Assembly: GCF_037325665.1 (NCBI RefSeq)
Contig: NC_090261.1
Span: 31,477,922-31,541,921, forward strand
Direction: 5' to 3'
DNA: 64,000 nucleotides
From: Littorina saxatilis
Lineage: Eukaryota; Mollusca; Gastropoda; Littorinimorpha; Littorinidae
The notes beneath the pieces are model-generated. The model did no database searches. It saw only the letters and a list, made by a program, of their open reading frames with translations, and had not been told where the DNA came from. Each line of letters starts with the position of its first letter. Position 1 is the stretch's first letter. The position numbers were made by a program, and so were the translations under genes. Positions 11,300 to 23,500 of this stretch are shown here, in pieces.

Positions 11300-13007
11300 C
11301 ACATTTTCTGTTCACAACCAAATAAATTTACAAGACTCCCTCCTTCAAGATCTATTTTTTCCCAGATTTTTGCAGGTCTTATAAGGGGGTTCCACTAAAT
11401 TACTTCATTTTTTAATGTGAAGTAGAATTCGGGTGAATATTTGTACCAACCACTTTCTCGCCAACTTACTTAACATATCTTTACGGAATAACAAGAAATT
11501 TCATGCCAGTGCTGACAATGAGACAAAGATACACCTCCTCAATCAACAAATGACAGGGCTAACACCTTTCCGGTTCTCGCCGGAAATCCTGTTTATGATA
11601 ACTGTTAAAACTGGAAAATCCAGTTTCTTAAAGTAAAACTTTAAAAAAATGTTTTAAGTTTTGATGGTTGATGGAGGCAAAATGTGTATTATTTTATAAT
11701 TTATTAATATATACGTTGATACTTCTAGGATTTAGACTGTCTGCTGTGCTGCAATCTTGACCACACAATAACTGCACAGGGTGTCACAAGTTGTACTTTT
11801 ACATTTACATTTAATTACATCAATGGTTGCATTTTGAACAATGCATTGAGTAAATCGGAGCATTGATGCAGATTGTTACACACGTTTGTTCAATGAGGCG
11901 ACTCCCATCCATACAGTAGCGCATTCACCTAGTGTTGTTCTCAGACCTTGTTCTTCGGTCCCTGGCGCTTGCTTTTTTGATCTGATGCATTGTTCCGATT
12001 GCTGATCGTCCGATAGTTTTCACATAAATGTACTATGATGTAGGGGATCTTCTGAAAGAACATTTGGACTTTTATCTGTTTTTAATCTAGGATCAACTGG
12101 GTCTGGGAACAACACTGCACTTAACATTGTCATTGATCATTCCAATGGTTTGCCAGGATTCGTTTACCGGTAGCTCTTCCTTACAAATACAAGTTACAAC
12201 TCTCTGCATTCTAAACATACACTCTGCATTCTCACTCTCAGTGTCTCACCTTCCTTCCAAACCACAAAATGCTCTTTCAGACTTTCACATGTTTTTAATG
12301 ACACATTCTGCACAAATAATCTCCCAGGCAAGTGCTGGCCAATTATCTAAACTTGATCGCTGAGCGGGCAACAACAAGAACATACATGTAATGCAGAAAC
12401 ATTATCAGCTGTAAGCTTTGAGGATTCAAAGTTTCAAAAGTATTTAACAAGAGTCAAGTCGTTGACTGAGTGTCATACATACATGTATAAAAAAAGAAAA
12501 TGACCATGCGTTTAACCATGATTCTAGTTCACTGGAATAAAATGAATAAATAACATGGACATTTTCAAAAAAGGCTCTGTCAACATTGTTCGATTCCAAC
12601 GCTTGCAATTTTGTCTTTGAGAGACGACACATTGCTTTAACCAATTTGTTTTTACTGAGACATGAATGAAAATACGGCATCAACAGATGATGTAAAATCA
12701 TAAACCACACAGAATTATGTGTGGGGAACTTAAAAATACAGCTTTAAAAGGTTACCGATACAACACTACTGTTGTACCAAGCAAAGAAACGTTCCCTCCC
12801 AGGTGACAAAAAAATTGTTCTTTACAAAAGCACACACAAATAAAACTAAAACAACAGAGGAAATAGAGAGCAAGTAATGACATCCCCCTCCCCCAAAATG
12901 AGAACATAAGAAAAACACCCCTGACTAACCTGGCGGCCCTAAACAAACCCAGTTTCCCCATCTCCCACCCACGAGAAAGCCCTCAAAACAGGCAAGCAAT
13001 CACTGAA
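11300..13007. other. Intergenic / probable FBXO28 3' UTR
   Basis: A degenerate fragment of the CAGTGGAACCCCC MITE family lies at about 11325-11395. The rest shows no coding exon. Because FBXO28 is on the minus strand, its 3' UTR must begin at 13007 and run leftwards. A minus-strand AATAAA exists near 11700, but whether it is used cannot be told. Confidence 0.45.
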
Positions 13008-16000
13008 TCAGCGTCTGCGGCGTTTTCGGCTCCTTCCAGTCGGTTCTGTCTCGCTAGCTTCTACTTTGTTCGTGTCAGATTCTACGGCCTTGGACACTGA
13101 ACGCCCACGCTTCATAGGCCCCTTGCCCTTTCCCTTGGCTTTCGCGTGTTCCACCATGATTTCCTCCATCTCTGCCGGTTCAGTCTTGATCGGCGGAGCT
13201 ACAATTTTGTCCAGCGACATGACACTCAGCGCCTGCATCCTGTTGTACAGTTCTTGGGCGCGGTTCATTAGGCCCTGATTGGCAACGGGAGGAGGTGGAG
13301 GGGGTGGGGGGAGGAGGGGGGAGGAGGCGAACAATGCCGGGTCGTGACGACTAGTTGACGGGGTCAGGTAGGAATGAGCTGCCACCAATGACGGATCGGC
13401 CGCATCACCGCACTGGGTGCAACCCACGTGTTCCTCGAAGAGATTGGACAGCTGCTTCTGAGCGGCCGTCAGCTGCTGCAAGATGATGCCCTTGGGGTCT
13501 CGCGGGTCTATCTTTTGTTCTTGGGGCGTGTCTGCCAAACACAGGGGCAGCGAGTGGTTGGCGGCGATGCTTGGAATCAACAGCGCCACCTGGAAGAGCA
13601 GGCGCTGCGTGGAACAGGCTGTGGAATACCCGTGGCACAGTTCGTTCATGTGGTAAGCCATGGGATCCAATCCCGTGTAGTCATCCTCGAAGGTGCATTT
13701 CTCACGCGAGAACAAGTGCCCTCTCGCCCTTCCCCCTATGTCTGGTGGCGCAAACGGTTTGAACTTGTGATCCCTGCCAGCAAGATCGGGTGAGCAGGAA
13801 TAGGAAAAGATGGGTAGCTCCTCCGTCAAACCGGTGTCCTGAGAAGACGGCCCCGCCCTGGCCGTCGGCAGTTCCCACAGGGATTGATCCCACGGTTTGG
13901 GCTTGGGTAAGGCCACCTCTTTTCCTGTAATGGCTGTCAGCTGCACAGCTAGCACCTCCATTGTCTTTTCTGAGGCCTGCATGTGGGCTTTCAGTTCCCC
14001 GACCAGCCTGCACTGCTCCTGGAGCTTGCGATCCTGTTCTGTGATGATGCGACTCTGCTCGGCGATCTTCACCTTCTGTTCACGGCATTCCTTGGTCATG
14101 GTGGCAATGGCTGCTGAGTGCATCTGCATCTGTGTACAGAGAATGGGAACGTTTATGAAGAACGATGATGACTGCTCAGAAGCAAAAAAATGTAACTGTG
14201 AAGTCTGAAGATGATTTTTTTTTACACACTCATTTGGCTCTATCTGACCAGGTACGAGATATATTCGCTCAGACTGTTAGCTTCAGTCGCTTCCCGTAAC
14301 GTCGATCTAACGCCTGCATTCCAGCGTGTTGATACACATTTCTACACAGCTACTACAATTCTGAGTGATCGACCTGCTGCAGCACAGCTGGCCTCGGCTA
14401 AAAACTATTTGGTCAACATAGGTGGGGTAGAAAGTGTTAAGCTGAGTTCACTGGTTAGCACAGAAGTTTGAGATCTGCACTTTCAAAACCGTTGAGCACA
14501 AAAGGACCCCTGCAAAGCATGCCACATCCAGAGCCGCATCACACTGCTTACCTGGTTTTGCACACGCTGCACATCCAGTTTGAGAGGAGTGCGTCTGAAT
14601 GGAGTGCTCACGATGGGAATTGGCATCGCCCATGAATAGTCCAGAATGGGCATACCTGCAGCAATAGAAACATCATGTTAAACTTCAAAAACAAAACTGA
14701 TTTGATGCCCATTTCTAACTCAACATGCATAAGAATAATATTAAATATGGATTTGAACTTACCTAACCTGGTTACTGGTGTGTTTTCTTTTTATTTGAAT
14801 AATATCTCTCTCTGACTTTGAGACAATGCTTGCATAATTGAAAAGACTAGTTTGACAATAACATTCAATTTCAAACCAAAACTTAATGGTTTATCAGTTT
14901 ATGATATCACCCCCATGTGTCAACATGAATAGTAACTTTGAGGGAATGTAACAATGTAACAACTTCAGTGTACAAACATATTTTGTCAATCTCCTAAACT
15001 GTTTTCATGCGGACACCTTGCCTTAAGTAGGTCGAAGCCAGCAGCAACAAGTTTTTTACCTCATAAATTTAATACAAATTTGACAAACAAAAGTATGCAT
15101 GTTCAAGCTCCAAAATATTTCTGCAGCAAGTCCAGCATAACGAACTGCACATCTGCTTTGAGGACTGAGAAAATGCCAATAACTGAATAAGACCCGCCCA
15201 AAATGGTAGTCAAACTCCCCTTTGTTTGTTTGTCATATCAGGGCGGTGCTGCTTTGACATATAATGTGCGCCACACACAAGACAGAAGTCGCAGCACAGG
15301 CTTCATGTCTCACCCAGTCACATTATTCTGACACCGGACCAACCAGTCCTAGCACTAACCCTATAATGCCAGACGCCAGGCGGAGCAGCCACTAGATTGC
15401 CAATTTTAAAGTCTTAGGTATGACCCGGCCGGGGTTCGAACCCACGACCTCCCGATCACGGGGCGGACGCCTTACCACTAGGCCAACCGTGCCGGTAACT
15501 CCCCTTTAATGACATCCTATCTGATGTGATTTTAAGACTGCTTCCCTTTCAGTTTCAAGCCATTGCTTTGTTTTAAATTTTCTGCTCATAACATCTGCAA
15601 AATAACTTCCTTTAAACAGTATTTTATTTGTAAACAGACACATGATAATATAACAACATCATTAAGAAGGAGCACAACAAGTTTAAAACTTATGGTAAGT
15701 GCTCACATAAACATTCCTGAAATTTCATGGCGGATTATGATCAATGCGACACATGTTTTGAAAAAAGAGATGAGACAAACAAACAAAAAAATATATAAAA
15801 AAATAAAATAAAATAAAAAAAAGGAAAAAAAAGAAAAGGAGAAAAACAGCAAGGAAAACTTAGTTTGAATTATCGAACACAATCTGTGTCAATACCGAAA
15901 ACGAAAACAAATGCAAAACGAGAACGAAACAAAATATCCAAAAAAAAGATGGGCCCCAAGTAATATATTTAGAAAAACACACACCAACATCGAACTAAGG

Positions 16001-17470
16001 TGTCCCAAAGCGGTTTGATTTCTCAATATAGCTTTGGACAACAACAAAAATAGCACTATTTTCAAATATGGAAATGTTTGAATCACCTGTCAGGAGTGTG
16101 TCAATATTAACAAATTCTGGAGCTAATGTACCGATTGTTGCGGTTCTTGCATCATTAAACAGGGGACATGATAGCAAATAGTGATGAACAGTTTCAGCAA
16201 AATAACCAAGAACATTCCGGGTTGTTTACTAGGTGGCGATTAAACATATCATATTGTAAATCACTCATTCCAAGTCTTAACCTGCAATGCAAAACTTCAG
16301 TTTTGCGATTTGGGGAATAGTAATATGGTGGAATTGAAATATCAAAAGCTGTGAAATGTCGCTTGAACAGACCAACAGAATCACATTGTTGTATATTTTC
16401 AGGCAACTTATTCCAGAGACTAGTTGCAGAAGGAATAAAAGATGACTTGTACAGATCTGATTTACACTGGGGAGTCGCTCATCTGAAAGCTTCTTTGTAC
16501 AATTATCCCACACAACATCACAATAATCAAAATGAGGTAAAATAAAAGATTTATACATTGCTTCTAGGGATCTTCGACTGAGCCTATATCGTCTGTTTAG
16601 AGCCACAACCATATATCTCGATTTATTTGGTTTTTATTTTTTTTACAGATTTGGGTGCATAATGTGTTCATACATATCATGTGAATGTGTCATATCAATA
16701 AGTTACATGATACTCTAAAAAAATGGGAAATATGGTTGTTGACTTGTGAAGTTTGACGGGTTTCTACATGCCACAGACACATACCTACAGCAGTATCCTT
16801 CTAGCCTGAACGTTTTGTAAGGAAGCACGGAGAAGTTTTATGCCACAACCAGACACCGAGGCCTTACAGGGTTTTAGTTTGTGTGCAAACTGTCAGTCTC
16901 TAGCACCACACAGCATAGAACAATCATAGATGAGAGAGATATCTTATTCTGCCTGGAATGGTAACCGCAGGGAGTGGCACTAATTCCCTGCTGAAAACCA
17001 GACACCGAGGTGAAGTGTTGCTGTAGCAGGAGAGAAGGATAGCCTGTGAGGCATGCCCAGCATACACAACCCGACATGTGGTGCCCATCAAGTGGTCAAT
17101 CTTGATTCCCTGCTTACTTTCCCACGCCGGGCAGGGTTTTCCCTGTTTCTTATTCACTCCACTTCACTGAAGTTTCTCAGTTTGTCTTTGATGATAGCAA
17201 GAGACAACAACTCGCAATATTGTCTGGACCTGTTCGCGATTTTCTGTAAGTATTCTAATTCTTCTAATTTCTTACTTTATATGCAACCGTTAGGTGTTCC
17301 AACACCCACACATGAATGAAACTGTTCTTATTTAAGAAAGTATTCTTCCCTTGAACTTCTGAATAACTTTCAATTTTTTTATATGGGCATATATCTAAAT
17401 CAAATTTGTTTTTATTCTGTGACTTATTTTTTATAAAGTTTTGTTGTAAAAATGAAGTCTTATGCACAAG

Positions 17471-17506
<36 letters not shown>

Positions 17507-20500
17507 ACAAGTTATGAAATTTGCTAGTGTTGTATTAGTTCATTATAAAAATTTATATCCATGAAATAAGTTCAATACTAAGAAATAAATGTAAGAAATA
17601 AAAGAATATTCCAGTATATTGCGCGCAACCAAAATGGACGATGAATCATTATGGTCTGACAGTGACAAGGAGACTCTGGCAGCATTATTATCTGCTGATG
17701 CTGATATTCCATCAAATAGGCCTACTGGTGAGTACTGATACAAATGATATGGATTGTGGTTTTGTTTACACCATGAGTATAGTTATCATGTTAAGTACTA
17801 TGTTTCATTATTTCTGGAACGTGAACAAAGTAAACACCACATGTTTTGAGTACTACCAATGCTGTTAGTGTATGAATAAAGATGAAATGAGAGAGAGAGA
17901 GAGGGCGAGAAAGAGGAGAGAGAGGTGTCAAAGTCGGTTTTTGATAACATAGTGGTTATTGACTTTGTGTGTATAGGTGCTGAGGAAGCTGTCCTATCCG
18001 CTGCTATCGATGCGAGTAGAACAGAGAACAATCTGCGACAACTTGCTCTTCGCATTAACAACGAGAGGCTGAACCGACGACTTGAAGTTAATGGAATGGA
18101 GCGTCAAGAGGTCTCTGCAGATGGGAATTGCTTCTTTAAAGCAGCCAGCCTTCACTTGGCTGCACACGATGAAGTGACATTGAGGGAAACCTTGTGTCAG
18201 CATATTGTGCAACACATTCATATCTACATGGAATACTTTCCTGGTTGCTCGTCCGCGAATTTTGCGATACAGGATTTGTCAAATATGCTTTTATCAGGTA
18301 CCTGGAATCTTAAATTCAACGATGCGCTTCCTCTTGCTTTGGCAAACCTCACCGGGAGAAGGGTGAAGATTTTTACCAGCAAACAAGAACCTGCTACATG
18401 GGACGTGACACCGACAGTTACATCTGTGAAACACGATGAAGCAAGTCCCATTTACTTAGCAATGTTGGCGCCAACGGGACAACCAGAACATTACGATGGC
18501 TGTCTCGCCAAAAGAAGGCATCAAGTGTTTGGGACTTCACAGCAGCCTTCCGAAAGAAACACTTCTCCCCGTCTTTGTCCTCATGTGCCAGCGGACTCAA
18601 CAGAAGATGCCGAAACTCACACGTCCCCTCTCCTACCTGGATCAACAGAAGATGCCGAAACTCACACGCCCCCTCCCCTATCTGGATCAACAGAAGATGC
18701 CGAAACTCACACGTCCCCTCTCCTACCTGGATCAACAGAAGATGCCGAAACCCACACGTCCCCTCTCCTACCTGGATCAACAGAAGATGCCGAAACTCAC
18801 ATGCCCCCTCTCCTACCTGGATCAACAGAAGATGCCGAAACCCACACGCCCCCTTGTCAATCCTTTAATGACGATCATGTCAGCGACTCGTCATCCAGCA
18901 GTGTTACTTATCCTGCCATGCCTTCAACAACTGTCTATGATACACCTCCCAAAAAGCGTTGACGAAAACGGCAGTCTAATCCAACAGCATGGAAGAAGAA
19001 TGAAAGGAAGAAAATGAAACTTGAAGGGAAAGAATTTGTCAACAGCAGGGGAAATGTGACAAAGGCAAAGGAAATGAAGCCGGTAGACAGCAGCAACTGC
19101 AGTCTCAAGTGCAACAACAGCGTAAACATTGAGCAATCTACTTCAAGTACAGGATGTCTGATCCCTTCAGGCAGCTAGATATCAGACACGGATCCAGTCG
19201 TCGTGGTCGTGGGCCTGTGACAGTCACCACCATTGGAGAGATTCCCCACCGCTACACCGAAAGGATACCTCTCTCAGCCGCCAAAAAGGCTGATCTACTC
19301 GACCTGTCGGCTGAACATTATACAGGAAAAGCATCACCATCTGTACAGGTCTCTCCCTTGTGACAGTCACGCACGAGACCGCCTGCCTGAACCCGATATC
19401 ACCGAAGACATGGACACCGACGAAGACTAATCGTTGCAACATTTTATTTTGGATTAGAGTAGAGGATGCAGAAAGACACTATAGCCTGTGTTGAATACTT
19501 GAATACTCGACAAACAATTCTGGGGTTTCATATCGTGTGCATTTGAGCAAGTGTCTGTATTTTATAATAGATCTATTATTTGTTTTGTCCAAACAGTGCA
19601 GTCCAAAAGAGCTGCTTAGCATACTTTGCCAAATTCACCGTCACCTCTGGTTGAACTGTAAAATTGAACAGACAGCTTCACAATTTGTAACGTGCGTGTT
19701 GTGCTTTTTTCATTCGACGGATATTTGGAGACCAAAGTGTGTCAAAGTGTCGTGTTTGTGGATTTTCATGTGGATATAACACAAATCTTGGGAGAAGACT
19801 TTAAGGTAAGGCCTACATGATTTTTCATTGCATGAATAAGTTTTGATTCTATTGTGCACCAATAACTTAAGTGTATGTAACTTGTAATCCCACAAAACCT
19901 ATTTTTGTCGACTAACTAGACTGTTTTGTTGTGATTTTACACTTGTTCTTTTTTGTGCCTGTTTTTTTCTCATTCTCTTCCGTGATTAAAAAAGTTCACG
20001 ACCTACCTACCCCAATATGTTTTACCATAACCAGAAAAATACATTTCTTTAGGCCTAAGCAGTACCCGAATGTGTCACGTTAGTGATAACAAAAAGCCAC
20101 GTAATTCACATGCAGACTATTATTGTTATTGCTGGCAAAGACGTCATGTTTTGTGCCAGAAAGTAAATATTGGAAAACATGGCGAATACTTCATTATACA
20201 ACCATCTATAAGCATGATATCGGGTTGTTGCAAAGAAAAGTTGGTTCACCAACATTAAAGCAGTATGCCACAGTATTATAACAGATGGTTGTTAGCTTGT
20301 GGAAGGTAAAACGCAGGCGAAATATGACCACTCTAACACGCCACAACCATGCAACAGCGCTATGTCGGGTTGTGGCTGGATTAAACGCAGGCGAAATATG
20401 ACCACTCTAACACGCCACAACCATGCATCAGCGCTATGTTGGGTTGTGGCTGGAACTTTTCACCAAGTACTCGCGCCATTTCTCACGCCACAACGATCCA

Positions 20501-23500
20501 ACAGTGGATGTGTCGTTGTGGCCCGAACTTCTTGTCGGCTTTCTTCATCTATGCCCATGCCACAACGAAATAAACATTTCAATTGCACATTTTGGTCAGT
20601 TGTGTTTGTTTTTTCTCTCCCAAACTTGTATTGATGGTTTAAATTAAGGAAATCTTTCCTTACAGTGAAAAAAATTAGAGAGTTCCGACATATTTGAATT
20701 TACATAGCCCTTTGAATATTTGAAGTGCGATTTCTCAAAATGGCCGTTTTGGAGATATATATGGTTGTGGCTCTGAACAAACGATATTTATAAGATTTTA
20801 AACAAGCCACAAGTACTCGACAAGTTGCCACAATAGACTGTATGTGTAAGGCCCATTTACAATTATCTTGAAAAATAACACCTAAATGTTTATGACTTTC
20901 TTTTTTTATGAGGGCTACATCGGTCATCGCCAAAAACAAGGGGAAATTTCTGTATACATCTTTGACCGGAAAAGGATATTAACTCTGTTTTCGACTAATT
21001 AAATTTCACTTTTTATTTAATGCAAAATAACTTCCATTCTGAGACTACAGTGGAATCCCCCCCCCCTCCTCAAATTTAAGACTCCCTCCTTTTTTTAGAC
21101 CTTGTTTTCTCAGAATTTCTGTTGATAACCTTTGTAAAATTACCCCCATTTTAAAACTTCCTTCTTTTCAAGACCCGATTTTCTCAGATTTTTGGAGGTC
21201 TTAAAAACTGAATAAAAGGGGGGTTCCACTGTACCTCCTGATTTTGTCTGATTATTTCAGATCTTAAAATGGAGGTTTCACTGTACCTGACATGTCCATA
21301 CTGGAGGTGAAGGAATTGGTGGTGAAGGAAGGGGACCCCAGAGTGGAGGTGAGCGGCATGGCGGAGGAGGTGGCCGAGGCTGAGAAGTACAGGGACTGGG
21401 AACAGTCGTTCATCTGCGCCTTGAGGATGGGGACGATGAATTCCTCGAAGTGCTCCATGGCCATGGTGGACAGGTCTCGCAGCGACTGCAGCAGATCGTA
21501 CGACCGCGGAGGTTGGGAGTCGGTGTTCTGGAGTCGTCGCAGCAGCTGGTACAGCTCATCCAGCACCTGAAAGGTAAACCATCTGGCTAAATGCATGAGT
21601 TATAATCTCAATAATATAGGGGTTTACTTTACAGATCATGTAAAAACTATGAAGAGCAGGATATTGGTACTTCATGAAAATTGAAATCTGAATTCACCCT
21701 GATACTGATAGTGATAGTGATCCACTCTAAGAAATATCTCCGAGATCAACCAAAGATTTACTCAATACTGGTCAGTATTCTGTCAATATCATCATAAAGA
21801 TGAGTTGGACATGTGCACCATTGTAGTTGTACAAATTATGCTTACATTTAATCTAAAAACAATTTAAAAAAAGACTTAATAAGTCTAAGACTAAGTAACC
21901 TTACCATACAAAATTTGAAGTATTTTTAACTGCTCCAAATTATAACGCATCACGTTTGAACATATATCAGCTGCACTAAAATTATCTTCCACTTACACTT
22001 TTTGGTGCTAGATGAAAATTAAATTGAAACACTAGCATCAAACGAAACCTTCACTGCAACTGCAAACGTCACCATGTCCACACATTTTTCAGCTTACCTT
22101 GCCCGGGATGAAGCAGCACAGGTCCAGGTCAATGTACTTTGTGTATGTCATGGAGAGGAGAGACAAGCGTGTCTCCATTGCAGACAAAACGTCGACAAAT
22201 CGTGACAGGGCATGGTTGCGTCGCTCTGACTCTTTGCGAGGAAGCTGGGACTTGATATTTTTCTGGATCTGGCTGTGCAGACGATCCACGCGGACAAACG
22301 CCTTGGTGAGCTCTCGGCTGCATACTCTGTTGAATGACTGGCATACCTGTAAATGTACCAAAAACTATGATTAGACAGGTCCAGTTCAAATCTTCAGCAA
22401 ATTTTCATCTCAACAAAACAACAAAACACAAGAATAATTCAGTTGAATAGCTGCTGGGATCTTTTAAGCCAGGGGTCACGCTCATGAGCAACATTTTGTG
22501 TAAATACGGCAATTTTTGAGTGCCAATATACACATTCTAGTCATATTGCTGCAGAAAATAGGTCTTGTTTTGTGTCATGAATGACAGTAGACACTAATCA
22601 CTTAAAGTCAGCGTACGCTGTCAACGTAAAATTTTAATTGCAGAGCAGCTAATCAATCCATTTAATGATACTTTCCCACTAAAATTTATACTGATCTGAT
22701 TCAGTGATTGGCCTTTCACATGACAATTAATGGATTATGGTTTAGCTGCAGGTAGCTTGTACTATAGTTAAGTCTGACACTGACACAATTGTTACTGTTT
22801 ACAACTAAAGTGTATTACTATCATTATCAGGATTTATTGTTCAACCCTGGACTGATTTCATGGTGGGGATTTCATGGTCATGATCATGGTGGGAAAAGAG
22901 ACTGCATGACCACCAGTATGAGTCAATCTATGAGACAAAAATCTTCACTCTGTCAGTCTGTGTGTTGCATGAAAAATCAAAATTTTGAATAGTTAAAAAT
23001 AAAAGAAACAACAGACTACACCAATGAGCAAAACATAAAATTGTAAACGGCTGTGCTTGCTTATATAATACATAAAGAAAAGACATGAATCTGCAGGGAA
23101 ATTTGAATGAAAAAAAAAAGGGGGGGGGGGGCTAATACATTTTAAAGCAATAATTATAGACAGTGTGAGTTTGTGATTCTGCAGTTGAGGGGAAATTCTG
23201 ACACACAAATCTCAAGATCATCACGGTGATGACCCAGACACTGAGCCAGTAAATCACTACAAAATGTTAGTACACTTACAGTTAGTGAGTTACAGAAAGT
23301 TACAGCAAATTGCAACACAAGCTTTTATTTGACAGTACGTGTTATACATTATACTCTCATTGCGATTATGAAAAGTACTGTTGTCTTTATTTCTAGATGC
23401 CGACTTAGACTAAGAGGCAGTGTCGGACAATTCCTTCAACTAAATCATGTACGCTGTATTCTCCGCAATCTTTCAGGCACCATTTTAGAAGGGAGACAAC

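Larger units (their letters stand above)
16590..20783 (+). mobile_element. 4.2-kb TIR DNA transposon encoding an OTU-like protease
   Basis: Terminal inverted repeats of about 30 bp: the left end is CGTCTGTTTAGAGCCACAAC, and the complement of the right end is CGTTTGTTCAGAGCCACAAC. Both continue CATATAT..CTC. It is flanked by ATAT (16586-16589, 20784-20787). Removing the element and one ATAT restores the LINE reading frame (K-S-Y-K-Y-R-L-S-R) across the junction, which fixes the ends to the base. GCCACAAC or its complement recurs near both ends (about 16841, 20330, 20374, 20411, 20443, 20484, 20513, 20558). A two-copy 74-bp repeat spans about 20309-20456. A 4-bp duplication is known for Sola and Chapaev transposons among others, but no complete transposase remains to classify it. 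Confidence 0.82.

Noticed and set aside
13428-13793. Plus-strand 121-codon frame
   Set aside because: Antisense shadow of FBXO28 exon 5.
15423-15496. tRNA-like sequence on the minus strand
   Set aside because: Head of a full-length SINE with an 11-bp target duplication. The same head recurs at 37318-37393 as a fragment.
18418-18825. Minus-strand and alternative plus-strand frames over the 45-bp repeat
   Set aside because: Shadows of the OTU gene repeat, which stays open in several frames because the unit length is a multiple of three.
18597-18860. Regularly spaced repeats resembling a CRISPR array
   Set aside because: The units are contiguous 45-bp coding repeats without unique spacers, in an animal genome.
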